This document shows positions 13,144 through 26,300 of a stretch of DNA of 64,000 bases, piece after piece. The first letter of the stretch is position 1. The number at the start of each line of letters is the position of its first letter. The notes beneath the pieces were generated by a model. That model did not search any database and had not been told where the DNA came from. It saw only the letters and a program-made list of their open reading frames with translations. The stretch lies in the NCBI RefSeq assembly GCF_030936135.1, contig NC_082604.1:7509001-7573000 (forward strand), read 5' to 3'. The position numbers were made by a program, and so were the translations under genes. Source of the DNA: Gavia stellata. Its lineage: Eukaryota; Chordata; Aves; Gaviiformes; Gaviidae.

Positions 13144-14547
13144 CTATTGCTACAGGTACAATGGAAGATTCAGCTTGATTTGCTGATGGAAGCAAGTGGA
13201 TTCTATGGTTGGACCATAGAGACACCACAAGCTCATCTGCCAGCCTCTTCCAGTCCTTCATTAACTTTTGAGTGCAGAGGTGTCCACCTGAAGTTTCCAT
13301 GCTGCAGTTTAAGTCTGTTACTTCTTGTCCTGTCTTTCTTTTCCTGTCTTTGGGTATGGGTGATAGTGTGCCCTCATTCCTTTAGCAGCAGCCTTTCATG
13401 TTTGTGTTCTTATGCCAAGTGGAGTCTCTGTTTGCTGTCACATAAGGCAAAGCTCCTAATCTTTCCATGGATTCCTCCACCTCTAAAAACTCTGGAATAT
13501 GTACTGTCATCTATTGCATTCCCATTTCTATTTAATGATGACAGAAGCACTGCAGTGTGAGATATAATTAAAGCAAGTGTGATATTTAGAGAATAACTGA
13601 CAAAATTTTTGCAGCAATTGAAAAGCTTGTCTGGTTAATTTTATTTTAAATCTCATTTTCACAAAATTGTTTCTTCTAATTTTCACCATCTGCATAACAA
13701 GTGTAATCAGCAAGCTGAAATTAAAATATCTGCAACCTCTGCCCTTCAAATCAATCACAAATTAAACCTCAAAAAAATGTGTTCTAGTGGGAAAAAACCT
13801 TCCAAAGAAATCCTTTCTATTAGTCTCTCCCCACTAAGGCAAAATATGTACCCTTGCTTAAAAAGAATACAAATAAATTTAATTAAATAAGTTTTTTTGG
13901 TGAAATTTTATTTGTCTTCATCAGATCTTGAAGTAAATGCTGATTTAGAAACCTCAGCCTTTTTGCCAGATGGCAGTGGAGTAGACATCTTTCATAAGCA
14001 GCAAATCAGCAGAGCGCGTAGGATATTCATGGCAAATTTGAAAGCCATTCTGTGTACATAGTACCTAGGTGACCCTTCAGAGCTTAATAGAAAGAGAGCA
14101 TCTTAGGAACTAGCCACAGAACATTATTGGTAGGAGTAGTTACAGCATTATTCTACAATTTGCCTGCAGTGTTGCTTTCTTCTTTTAACAGTTAATAAGA
14201 AAATGCCAGTTGACTTTTAGGGAGAAAAATTGTCTCAATGCAGAGGATTTTTAGAAATTCCACCATAAACATTTCTTGCACCCACCTTTGTCATTGTCAT
14301 TTGAAATGTCCAGTGACTGGTAATGGTATTGACTCTTTGCCCTGTACTGTACTCAGTAGGAAGTGCTTTTGTTATAGTATGGGCTTTTCTGTTTTCTGGC
14401 TCAGAAGGTTGCTGGTAAATTCCCTTCCTCTTAGCTGTATTTGAGTAACATTCTCTACGAGAAAAAGAATCAATGCAAATGGTAATCCTTCAAAGCAGCT
14501 GAGACAGCACTGCATGCCAGAGGGCTGAAAAAATGTGAATGAACATT
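13144..14547. other. intergenic, no gene recognised
   Basis: The longest open frame of the window (13147-13560, 137 codons, plus strand) lies here. Its product is dominated by Leu, Ser, Cys and Phe runs typical of translated pyrimidine-rich non-coding DNA. It has no family motif and no Kozak or splice context of note, so it is not called as a gene. Confidence 0.6.
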
Positions 14548-15102
14548 CATAGAATCATAGAATCATAGAATTGTTTAGATTGGAAAAGACCTTTAAGATC
14601 ACCAAGTCCAACTGTTAACCTAACGCTGCTAAGTCAACCACTAAACCATGTCCCTAAGCGCCACATCTACATGAACACCTGCAGGCATGGTGACTCTACC
14701 ATCTCCCTGGGCAGCCTGTTCCAATGTCTGACAACCCTTTCAGTGAAGAGATTTTTCCTAATATCCAATCTAAACCTCCCCTGGTGCAACTTGAGGCCAT
14801 TTCCTCTTGTCCTGTTGCTAGTCACTTGGGAGAAGAGACCAACACCCGCCTCTCTGCAACCTCCTTTCAGATAGTTGTAGAGAGTGATAAGGCCTCCCCT
14901 GAGACTCCTCCAGGCTGAACAACCCCAGCTCTCTCAACTGCTCCTCATAAGACTTGTGCTCCAGACCCTTCACCAGTTTTGTTGCCCTTTTCTGGACAGG
15001 CTCCAGCACCTCAATGTCTTTCTTGTAGTGAGGGGCTCAAAACTGAACACAGGATTCGAGGTGCGGCCTTACCAGTGCCGAGTACAGGGGCACGATCACT
15101 TC
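14548..15102 (-). mobile_element. CR1 LINE, 5'-truncated, minus orientation
   Basis: The plus strand starts with TCATAGAATCATAGAATCAT, the reverse complement of the (ATTCTATG)n tail that ends avian CR1 elements. Reading the minus strand from about 15102 gives the end of the CR1 reverse-transcriptase ORF: at 15009-14818 the product has [20 protein letters not shown] and [11 protein letters not shown], the typical C-terminal part of CR1 ORF2. The remaining C-terminal coding and the 3' UTR lie at lower coordinates. Frameshifts and stops show it is a dead copy. The upstream end breaks off within ORF2, as is usual for CR1, and no target-site duplication was seen. Confidence 0.93.
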
Positions 15103-17070
15103 TGATTCTCTCATTCTCTGATTTACCAGTGAGGTCCATTCTTCAAGTGCAAGTATTTAATCTGCTTACAAGGAGATAAGGGACTTTGTACAGCTTGGAG
15201 ACCAACCTAACATCACAAATATGATACAAACAAGTATAGCTTTGGAAGTAATTATAATACAACATAATGAATATCTCCTCTGTTTCCAGTGCTGTGCATA
15301 CAGTTGTAAAGGATTCTGCACTGCATGCCAGTATGTGCAGGAAGAAAATGTTGTTCTGGAGCATAAAAACGTTGCACATTTTCTCACTCCCTGTTAAAAA
15401 GTCTGGAATTTTCATTTCCAAAATTGGCAAAAAAATAGGGTCAGATCCAGTTTTCCCCTAATCAAAGTCTACTTGAGTGCCCAGCTACCTACTTCATTTA
15501 CTTCCCAACCATATCCATTAGATAAAACTAGTAAACATAATAAGGTATCATAGAATCATCATATAAAATCAATTGAAAAATGCTTGCTTTCCATCTTCAA
15601 ACTCATCATTTGGGAATTAATGATAGTTCTTTGTGAGATATGAAAGCTTTTCGTTTGGTTTATGATTTGGTGTGGAGTTATGAAACCCTGCATTGTGCAG
15701 GCTTACTCCTGGCAAGAACCAGCTATGAGAAATGTCACTAATTAAAACATGCACATTTTGTTTCCTTGTGACTACTCTGTTCTGCTAACATTTTGAAAGC
15801 TTAATGAACTGTGGTACTTCTTAGCCTAGTAACTAGCAGAGACTTAGAAATAGGAATTAAATATGTTTCTACTGGGAAGTCCAGGTCAGGGCTAAATAAG
15901 AAAAAATAAGTTTACCAACTCCAAGTGCAGTTTCTTCTATGCCAGCTAACATCAGAGCATTGCTCAGTTGAAGTACACAGGAAGTTTGATACCAGGTCAA
16001 CTTTTATCAGGGGAAGCAAAGTCCAGTTCATAAAAATATCCCTACATATGCACTTATATGCCCATGGCCATGTAAGTACTAGTGACATATTAATCAGATT
16101 TGGGTTTTTGCAGATGTAACCATGTTTTCAGCTGAAAGACTGTCTCACTCCTTTCCTATCCTGAGCTATTGACAGTAAGTAGGCTGAGCAGCAGGTGGGG
16201 ATGGGGAGAAAGCATATGTTCCTCCATTTCTGAAAAGTTTTTTTCCACATCTTTTCTCTAATTCCCTACCACTGATGTGTTTAGTGAATTTCCACTCCTC
16301 CTATACTAAACAGAATATGGGGGCCTGTGGACAAGAGGGAATTGAAATGGTGATGAAGTTTATGTGAAAGTTTATAAATCTGCAAGGCAAGGTTGTAGGA
16401 AAGACAGTATATTTTATCAGAATAATTCATATAGTTGGGGAAAACCAGATGAGCTTTTGGGCATACAAGCCCTTCTTCAGTTCTGTGGAACATGTACACG
16501 CATTTTGTTGAATGATTTCAGTTTCCATCTACTGAAGTAGTGCTCACCATCCATGGTTATCTTAAACTTGCCTTTAGCAAAGAACATGAATTCTTTTGAA
16601 AAACCCTAAATAAAAGGGAAGAGTTGTATGGAAATAACTTTTCTTTTTAAAGTCTCTGAAAGGTAGGTACAAGGTGAAGATTGCAGCATGCTGGGTACTC
16701 TCTATGCACAGGGTACACGCAGTCTGTGTATACTCTGCAGTTTTCCTCTTATAGCCATAAGTATGCTCTAATTTTGGAGGTGACAACTACTAGCAGCTAT
16801 AGACCTGGGCCAAATTCAAATCAATAACCTAGATGTGAAAGGCCATGCATTGTGTTCAGTGAGCCATTCTGTTGCCTGAAACTGTGGACTTAGTGATCCA
16901 GGACTAAATTAAATAGACAGTCCAATGAATGTCCAATTTTACTCAGTCATCCAAATATATTATATTACCACACTGTGGAGAGATATACTGTGGTTGAGAT
17001 AATTGTGACTGTTAATTTTCAGCCTTGTTGCTAAAGGACATTCCTCTGGAAATTATTACAAAGATGTAGG
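15103..17070. other. intergenic between CR1 and the RBP2 3' end, no gene recognised
   Basis: AT-rich single-copy-looking sequence. The open frames present (for example 15143-15430 and 16281-16499, both minus) lack family motifs and look like chance frames. Confidence 0.55.
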
Positions 17071-17092
17071 AAAACATTATTTGAAAGACAAT

Positions 17093-17098
17093 TTTATT
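17093..17098 (-). promoter_or_regulatory. RBP2: RBP2 polyadenylation signal
   Basis: The minus strand reads AATAAA, the first such hexamer after the stop codon, giving a 3' UTR of about 220-235 nt with cleavage expected near 17070-17085. Confidence 0.65.
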
Positions 17099-17302
17099 TA
17101 ACTCCAGATTGAAAGGCAAAGGAATTTATGATGTTTGTAACTGTTGGATGTTATAAAACCTGTTTGTTTCCATAAACAAGCACAAAATACATTCACATAG
17201 CAGTTTCAAAGAATTATTGCAAATCTGGCTTGGTTCTTCTTTTTAGACAAAACATAACAGCATAATAGTGTGATGAAGATCTGGGTGGCTTTCTGGTGAA
17301 TT

Positions 17303-17356
17303 TTAGTTTTTCTTCTTAAATATCTGATGGCACACCTGGTCTTCACATGTCAGTTC
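17303..17356 (-). CDS. RBP2: RBP2 coding exon 4 and stop
   Basis: 54 nt, acceptor ...ACTGTAG, then [17 protein letters not shown] and TAA at 17305-17303. The Gln in CHQIF corresponds to Gln128 (mature) that lines the RBP2 cavity. Too short to stand out as an open frame; found by its family ending. Confidence 0.96.
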   Translation of the reverse strand, partial: ELTCEDQVCHQIFKKKN

Positions 17357-20300
17357 CTACAGTATTAAAACAATTAGTAAGTATATAGTGGTACAAGTCG
17401 TATTTTGCATACACAGCAGATCCCACCAGAAATTACTACAGCTGAGCCACTGCATTAAAAAGATATGCTTATGAAAAAAAGAACAGAAAGAATAGTGTAT
17501 TATATGCAACCAAACAGCAGGCACACACCACATGTTGCAGTAGTGAGATTTTGACACTTGAATTGCGCTCTAAGAAGAATAAACATGAAAAATGCATAAA
17601 TTTGCTCTTTAAAGCAAGGCTTTTTCATGCTCTGTTATAAAAACAATATACTGTAATACTTTATAATTCACATTACCTCATAATTAATGAGAAGCAATGA
17701 AATAAGGAAATAAAAAAAAAAAGGAGGGTGCTTTAAAAAGATGAGGACATTTTCTTCACAGATGTGCCCAGCCATTTTTCAGGGGGCAGAACAATACACC
17801 ATTTTTGCCCAGTGTTGCAGCTGACCTCTTAAAGGTTGGCACACCTGCACATTGCAATGCAGTCAGTTTGGTTAGTCTTCTGATTAGCCAGCATTCCTGT
17901 GCCAAATAAGACTTTGAAGTGAGCTGAAGGTTGCTTTTTGGCCAGCAATTGGCCAAACCCACAATAGAGTTTCTGAAGACTGTTATAAGAATCTATTTAG
18001 GCTCTCTGTTTCCACCAGTCTTAGCTTGAATCCTGGTGCCAGCATGTAGAACCTTTGTTAGGTCATTTTTCGAATATGTGTTACGATAGAGTTGAAAAAG
18101 TATATGGGACAGTTGGATTTTAGTTAGGTGGCAGATAGTGTTTTTTAATTCATTGCTTTGACCTTTGAAGCATACAGACTTGTGGCAATGTGGCTGGCTG
18201 TACCAACTATGTGTAGGGTAAGCTTGTGAAGGTGTAGATATCTAGGTGCAAATCATGAGGTAGAACAATGAGCTCTCCTCCATAATCTTTCTGCTCCCAC
18301 ATATTGCACCATCCAACATTATCATGCCCATTTCTTGATTGCTCTACCAAAAAACTCTGGAATCATTATCATTATGTATCTATTATTTTGAAATCTTTCT
18401 GGACTTCACTGACTGCTTATTTCCTGCACAGGCTCTTCTGGCGTCTCTTGGACTCAACTCATTTATCTTTGGGCTCCAGCTTACTAGCTCAGATGTATGA
18501 ATGTTTTGACTTTTTTATTGTATTAAGCACAAAATAATTACAGTGTAGGTTGTTTGCAGGATCCTCTTGACTATCCAGAGGTTTCTGATCTGTGTTACAG
18601 CATAGTATGCTAAAATTTCGTAGTGCTTCTTTCAGAACAAAAAATAGGATTTTTCTTGCAAGCTGTCCCATAGGTTTTTTTTTCCTCTGGTGATTATGTA
18701 AGAACGAGATGATGTTAGAGGTGCAATGTAACAAGAAGGGTTAATAGCTGGAGGGCAGTGGACTGAAGCAAAAAAAAATGTTGCAGGGTTATGACTTAAT
18801 TGGGAGCAGCTGGAAAGAAATTGAGCATTCCTGAGTTGTAGCGGAGGGGGGATTTCCTTAGAGTTCAGAGATCAGAGCTGTCTAAATAACAACCATTCTA
18901 ACTAGAACAAGTAACAAACCCTTTGAAATGGAAAACCATACTTTGTTGCAGTCTCAGTTATGTGCTATGTATCTGTATAGCAGTCCTTACCAGATGCAGT
19001 AGGTCTCCTTCAATCCAGTGCTTCCAGCCCCTGTTTTTCTTTTCACCTTTCTGAACACATACCAGTTTGTCACCATCCCAGGTCACTAGTGTCTGCGTGA
19101 ATCAGATAATTAACTCAGATATGTTAACAAGAAGTTTATGAATACATGAAAATAAGCTCAGTCAAACAATAAAAAGACACAGTTACAGTTGCTTCCTACC
19201 ATTCCCCATCTTCATCCTAAAAAACCTCAAATCAACCATTCAACCAAAACCTGAATGCATTCAAGATGACAACAGCATTTTGATGTGAAGCTTTTACAGT
19301 GCTTTGTTGTCATTTCTGTGTATTTCTTCACATACATGAATATAAAATGTCATACTAATTAGTGAATTGCCGAGTGAATTAACAGATACTTGTGCAATGT
19401 ATGCAAATTGTATTTTTATTTTCTTGCTGTTTAAAGCCATTAAAAAAAAGATTATAAGGTTTCATGAGTGAAGACCTGGGGCTTATACCAACTCATGCTG
19501 TGCTAACAACTTTTCTAGCTCTGCATAAAATAACAAGAGGAAGTGTATGTTAATATCATCTCATACAATAAATTTATGTATACTTTTTCATGGACTTTCA
19601 TGAAAGACCTTTAAAGAGATTTGACCATAAGCTGGACAACGTACTCTAGGTGACCCTGCTTGAGCAGAGGGTTTGGACCAGGTGATCTCAAGAGGTCCCT
19701 TTGATCCTCAACCATTTAATGATTTGGTGTGACCCAGAGTCTGTCACTAATAAACAGGGTATTGGGTGTGCTGATTCTTGTCCAGGAGCAGGATGACCAT
19801 ATCTGTAAGGAAAAGTTCTCTTTACAGGCTAAATTCTCTACTCAGATATGCTGGAGTACATTCAAAGCAACTTGGTTTGAATTGTTCTAGATTTGAACCA
19901 TTGTACTTTAGGGAGACATTTAACCATGTATCATAGGCAAATCCTCATCAGAGACCAGTTACAGTCAGTGGAAGTTCAGTTATTAAAAAGCTTCAAGAGT
20001 ATTGGGAGCTTAATTCATTTTCTGGTTCAGCACTGGATGATTTATTTCTCTTATGAGGGAGCTTTCTATTAATAACAAGACAAAACTCATTCCATTTCAG
20101 TTAACTTCTTTCTTATTTACGGAATTTTTAAGCTACATGCTCTTTAAATTATCCATGCTCTCTTTACGTTTAAATGTTGCCTAGCAGTTTTATTACCTTC
20201 ATCTAACTTCAATGTGTTTGAGCCATTGTTTTGTTAATAAAATGACTGGAAAATTCTTTTAGAGCAGTCCAGAGAATAATGGCATGACATACGTCCTTTT

Positions 20301-23300
20301 TCCTTCTCCTCTTGTTAGAAACAAATAATGTAATTTTTTAAGAAAAGAGTATTAGGCAAAAATGATTAAACCAGGTAGGTTTATAATTGTACAAGCTGTT
20401 TCCTTCCTTCCTTCCTTCCTTCCTTCCTTCCTTCCTTCCTTCCTTCCTTCCTTCCAAATAATTGATGATGAAGAGGAGAGTCTGCAAGTGAAATGATTTT
20501 GCACAGAAAGGCAATGGCTTTGACAGTGGTGAAGAGCACCAGAGGAGCATTAGTCTATGGATTTAAGGAGTGATGCAACTAATGTGTCCTTAGATCCGTA
20601 GTAATGCCTTCAACTGATCTAAAGAGATGTGGGAGCAATGTTTTAAAGCATATACTCTGTCACAGGAATATGTTCCACCCAGTGCTTACTGGAGAAAGTG
20701 ATAGGAAGAAAATTTAGAAATAGGGATATTCAGGATACTGGGAAAAAACGGGTCTTATTATTTGATGGCTTGCAGTGCTGTGAATGAGAAATAATTTGGA
20801 AGAAGTCATAATTACACTGCACACAGTTAGTTTGAGAATGAAAAGCGATCCACAGTGAATAAACAATATCTTCTGTTAAATTTGTGCCACTCCAGTGAAG
20901 AATAATGTGAGTTCAAATGTAAACACGTCCTTTATGCTGCCAATTTCCTGTGGCAATGGCCAAAACAAAACAGGTCTTGTTGACAGTATGCTTTGATCTC
21001 AGCTTCTCTGATTTTGGCAACAAGTTCTGAAACTTTGTTTATTGAAAAGATACTGATGGAAAAGATGGCATATGTTTGGAGAAGAGCAAGAGAGCTGGGA
21101 GCTGAGTGGAAGAATAAAACTGTGGTAACTGGCGGAAGAGTTGATACGGGTAGGTTCAGTGAATGATGACAAAGACAGGCAGGTGTTGCAAGATTAGTAA
21201 GACTCTGAAGGGGACAGTCAATGGAAATTTAAGATCTACTGGCCCTTCTACCTTTGAAAATCTTACTGAAGTATTTTAGGGGTGAGAAGAGAGTAAACCA
21301 GAAGCAGTATTGATACAGAAACATAAAGCTGAATTCAGTAAGTGAATTTAATTAGTGCTTATATGTATTCTTTTCTTCACTGACTTCCCTGATACAGTCT
21401 TGTTTGAATGCCTCACAGGAACAGACTCATTAGTTGACTCTGTTGTAGGGCATGGGCTAACACACAATATGGACCTTGATCCAAAGGTTACTTGTCCCCA
21501 TATCTCACTGGAAGGTGTCTGAACATATGCCCACAGTTCTCTAGGGGAATTTTGAGCTCAGGTTACTCCTATAATCCTAAAGATATTAAAGCATGCACTG
21601 CTGGGCCTCCTTGCCTGCCTACCACTGCCAGAAGGCCTGCCATCCGTATCAGTGGTAGCTTTGGCTCACATTTTTTTCTTGTCCTTTCCCAAAGCTCCCT
21701 TAAGGTTAATAGCTGAGTGCCAGTTTATTTATAACAGTATCCAACTGTTAATCTGTCCAACTGAAGCTGAGCAGGCTCAGATTAAAAATACAGTGTAAAC
21801 CTAGCCATTCAGAACTAAAAATTTGTATTGACACAGAGAAAGTCCTAAATTCAAAGGGATGAATTTACAGTTTCATTAAGGAAGATAGATAAGTAAAATA
21901 CAGTTTTGCTGCTTTCTAAATACATAAAGGTGTATCATAGAAAAACTGGAAAAATCCCCTACTAGAAAAACATGTAATTAATGATTGTCCTCACATATCT
22001 GAGTAACCATCCTGATTTGCATTTATAATAAATGCTAGTAGCAGGAAAGAAAACTGTCTCAAGATGCAAATTATTTCTGCTTTATAAAAATCCTCTGATG
22101 TCTGTAAAATATTGTTGGGTTTTTTTTTTTTTTTTTCCTGTATTCAGCTGATTTTTGGAACTGCTCATTCCTGGTGCTGACTGTAGTGTAAACAGATATC
22201 AGGTACCAAATTTTTACCTTTACCACTCGGTTATCCAGTCCTTTGGTATGTTCTTCAAACTCCACTCCTACAGTGTAATTCAGTTCATAGTTTCTAAAGG
22301 TACTGAGTGTTTTTGTTTTAAAATTATTTCCATCTTGAATAATCTCCTTTGTTTGTTTCAAATGTTTTGCAATCTTACGAGTTGCAAAATCAATATCTGC
22401 CAAAAAACAGAAAAGAAAGTATCACAATGAAAATTCCAGTATTTGTAACCAAAAATAAAAAACCACAGCACTTATATTTACACATAATAAAAAAACCATT
22501 TCATGTGGAACATATGTGGAGAAAAAGATAATTTCAAATAAAAATAATCTTGTGCTTGCAAGTAGACTTTCAATTTGAGGACCTTCCACTGATTATAAAT
22601 TTATTTACTAACACGATATCTGTGGGAATACTGTGGGCAGAGCTACAACATACAACCAGTAGTGAATAGATGCTGGCATGTTAAATCACCCAGCTCTCCA
22701 GTTTTTTTGGAAAATGTGAAACAACAGGGGCTATTAAGACTGACATTGGCTTTTTGGCCTCACTCACACATGAAGCTGTGGGATGCCAAGAGTGCTATTA
22801 CCATCTTATGCCTGGGAGCCATTCCCTTTTCTAAGCATGCAGTGTAAATCATATAGCTCTTAGGCATATGAGGGTACTGGTATGTGTCCTGCAGGGTTAC
22901 AAACGTAGGCCACCCCCAAAAGAAGGATCTCAGAATAATACTCCTTTTCAGAAAATATGCATGTTAGAATGAGTATGTAAGCAAGGGGATTTTGGCATGT
23001 TGCTTTTATGATGAACCTATAGTCTGTGCAAGTATACAAGAGGTTAATGAATTAATTTAAAAATAATGAAAATTATACTAATGAATAAAAAAGAAACAAT
23101 CAAATAAAAGCCTGGCTTATCCATTATCGTTAGGCAGCAGATACGGAAATAAATTGTAGATTAGATTTTAAAGGGAGACAAATTCAAAGTCAAAGGTCAA
23201 AAAAGTATCAAACTGCAGCATTTGGCAGTTCCTGTTTAATATTCTGTCAACATTTTATGCAGTACTGATCTCCTTAACATCCTTATTTTTTTCATCATGA

Positions 23301-26300
23301 AAACTAACATTATAATGTAAACAACTGCTTGCAACTCAATGCACTGAAAGTTACCAAAAGGAGAATATATATTACCAAGATGACAGTTTGCCCCAGACAA
23401 TCCACCTAAAGCCAACTGCATTACCATCTGCAATAAATATTTCTGACCAGCTGGCAGTGAATCTTATTATGGTGCTATATGCAAATGAAATAATCTCACA
23501 TGCTTCTGCAAGAGATTGAAAAATGGTTTTGGTTTGTTAGCCATCCTTTAGTGGTTTTGCATGCAAGTTAATCATTGTCAGCTCAGCAGTGCCACATACT
23601 AATGGAGCCCTTTTTCTTTTGGTAGATTCATTATACTACTTGAGAAGTAATAATCAAGTTGAGTAAGAGGATTGGCTTGAAAAAAGTTGTGACTTTTTAA
23701 CATGGGGAATCATGTTCTTGTTCAGTATTTATATTCAAGGCTTCTTGGGTATATTTTATCTGCTGTGGTGCATTAAAGGTATATCTGGGTCTGATTTATA
23801 ACCAGGTAACATAAAATTTAGTTCTCTCTGAGGAAAAAAAAAGTCTAGACTTCTAAAGAAATGCTATTTCTAACTAATATATTAGTCTTGTAGCTCCTGG
23901 AGAAAAATCAGGGGAGGTTTTATTAAAGCATGGTTTTCATAACTGAATTTTGAACAATACAAGCAATAAAAATGATATATTGTTCTATTATAGTAGATTA
24001 AAATACTTTGTAACATGTTTATTATAAAATCAAAGTTTCTGGCTTAAAGGGCAAAGCTATTCTTTAATTAAAGTATAGAACTGCGTATGCATTAATTAAA
24101 AGGATGGATGAATTTTAAAAAAACAAAACCTCAGTGTGCTTTGGACCTGAGCACTTTAATACTTAAAATATCAACCACATGTAGAATTGTGAGAAACAGA
24201 GCATCTTTGAATATCTTTTCACCCTTTCCATGTAATTTCTTTCCATTCTGAGAATCACCTATAGCCATACGCATCTTTGCATTGTTTTTGGTGATGGTTT
24301 TTTTTGCTAATTCAGTGGCAGTTTTTAATTAGTTTAAGTTATAGTATATATATGCACATATACACAAAAAATCATGATGTACTTATGAAGGGCTAGATCC
24401 AGACAACTGGTGCAAATAGCTCCTTCATCCCAACCAGTTGCTGGCATTCTTATTGGGAAAGTAGTTTGAAAATTTTATTAGGAAGTTCAGTGGGTACCTC
24501 TCCAGTACAGCCTGCCCAGGGTAGGCAATGAGTCCAAGTGTTTCCCAGGAAAAATACATCTATATTGCATTCCTTATTCTAACACATTCTTCCTCTTGCT
24601 TTGTTTCAGGCTACTGAGTGGGTCAAATTCTTTCATTCTTGTGAACCATTACTATCTTTTTTTAAGCAGGCTTCCCTGTATTGGATGCCTGTAGTCCAGA
24701 CTCCATTGTAGGCTGAATCCATCCATTTTTCTCCCAATTCCCACTGGGATATATAAGAGCAGAAAGGGATCAAAAATCCACTTGATTTAATAATAACACA
24801 GTCATAATTTATCCACTGACAGAAAAGGTTCTAAGGATGCCACTGAGATGCAATGAGGGACGGCTGCAGACCAGCTCATGCTAGCATTTATGATACAAAA
24901 AGAATTCTAAAATTGGAAAATGGAGTGCTTGTTATAAAAGGATCAGAATATAAGGATGATCATAATTAAAGTTTAGTTTAAAGCTGATATAATTAATATT
25001 TGTATTATGACATTTAGACACTAAATTCTTATTGAATTTGAGTGAAAATCACAGTTTAAATTCTACAGTGGGTAAATTAAAATTCAAAGAAATTCATGTT
25101 ATTAGCAGCTGGTATCCCTTTCCGTGACATTTTTCCTGAATTTTAAGACAAACACAAGTGAAATGTTATAGCTCAACTGAAATAAACAACACAAGAATCT
25201 CATCTGATGATACCCTGGAAGGGAAGAAAGGAACAAAAATGAGATGGCCACTACAACCAAATGAAAAGATATCACCATAATTACAAATCCTTTTGGAAAC
25301 GAAATATGCACACCACAAGTGTTTAATTAGCATCCTAAAAAATAAGGAAGGAATAAATCTAAAAAGTAAAGAGATCTTTATCAAGACAATTATCAAAAGA
25401 GAATTATCAAATATGATGAAATTTATCACCACAAAGCAAGGCAGAACTAGAGCAGAATGACCATCGAGACTGGTGGTTAGAGTAACACCCCACAAAAATA
25501 GGTCAGGTCTTGGAACAAATTGCTGAGACAGGACTGAAGCAGAGCCAAAGCAGAGAGTATTGGGCTAGAGGCAAGAACTGTAGGTAAGACCAGACACTGA
25601 GGCAGGCAGTGAGAGAAGCCTGAGGTAGGTAGATGAAGATGGCCTGGAATAGTCAATTTGTGACAACTAGGAGTTGACTTAAGCATCATCCAGACCAACA
25701 GGCCCCATGGCTGACTTGCAATTGGCATATTTAATGCTGAAATCACATTTCAGTTGCATATAAAATAGTCATTATTCTTTATGCATAACTGTCAAACCCC
25801 AGCAGTCAAATCACTTCAGTTAGTGTGTATCTTTCTCCTGAAATTCATGATATTGGCTTAACCATTCTTATTTTTTAAAAAATTATTTTTTTTGTACCTT
25901 GCAGGTGTGTGCATAGTATTTACAGACTCCTCTAGTTATTGAACTTTTCTCCATAAATGCAAAGGCTAAAAGCTATGAATAGTGACACTTGCTTTTCTTG
26001 CTTAAAGAGTTGAAGCTTTGAGGAAATTATAACTATTTTCAATTGCTATTGAATAATAATGAGTTTATTTTTATGTGTTTATGTGTATTTATTCTCTTTC
26101 CATCTGAAGACATAAATAAATTAGGGTTAAGATTCTTTGATGAGAGTAAAACTAGTAGAAAATCAGTTAAAGTTAAATTTTTCATCTTAGTTAAAGATTT
26201 TGTGGTAGTTATCCCTAAGCTAGTCACTAGTGTAGACATTGAGAATTACCTGAAAATGGTTAGATTTAATTACCTGATTACCTTCCATGTGTTAGACTCT

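Larger units (their letters stand above)
19093..22217 (-). other. RBP2 intron 2
   Basis: 3125 nt, GTAAAA...CGCAG. It holds a short CR1 3' fragment (19635-19731) and a TTCC microsatellite (20400-20455). Nothing else was recognised. Confidence 0.9.

Noticed and set aside
13147-13560. Longest open frame of the window (137 codons, plus strand)
   Set aside because: Leu/Ser/Cys/Phe-rich product typical of translated non-coding sequence, no family motif, overlapping open frames on other strands, and no splice or promoter context.
14671-15179. Several plus-strand open frames over the CR1 element
   Set aside because: They are antisense to the CR1 reverse-transcriptase ORF and have no meaning of their own.
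20338-20550. Minus-strand frame with repeated GRKE units
   Set aside because: Translation of the (TTCC)14 microsatellite.
22155-22430. Plus-strand 91-codon frame
   Set aside because: It is antisense shadow of RBP2 exon 2 and flanking intron.
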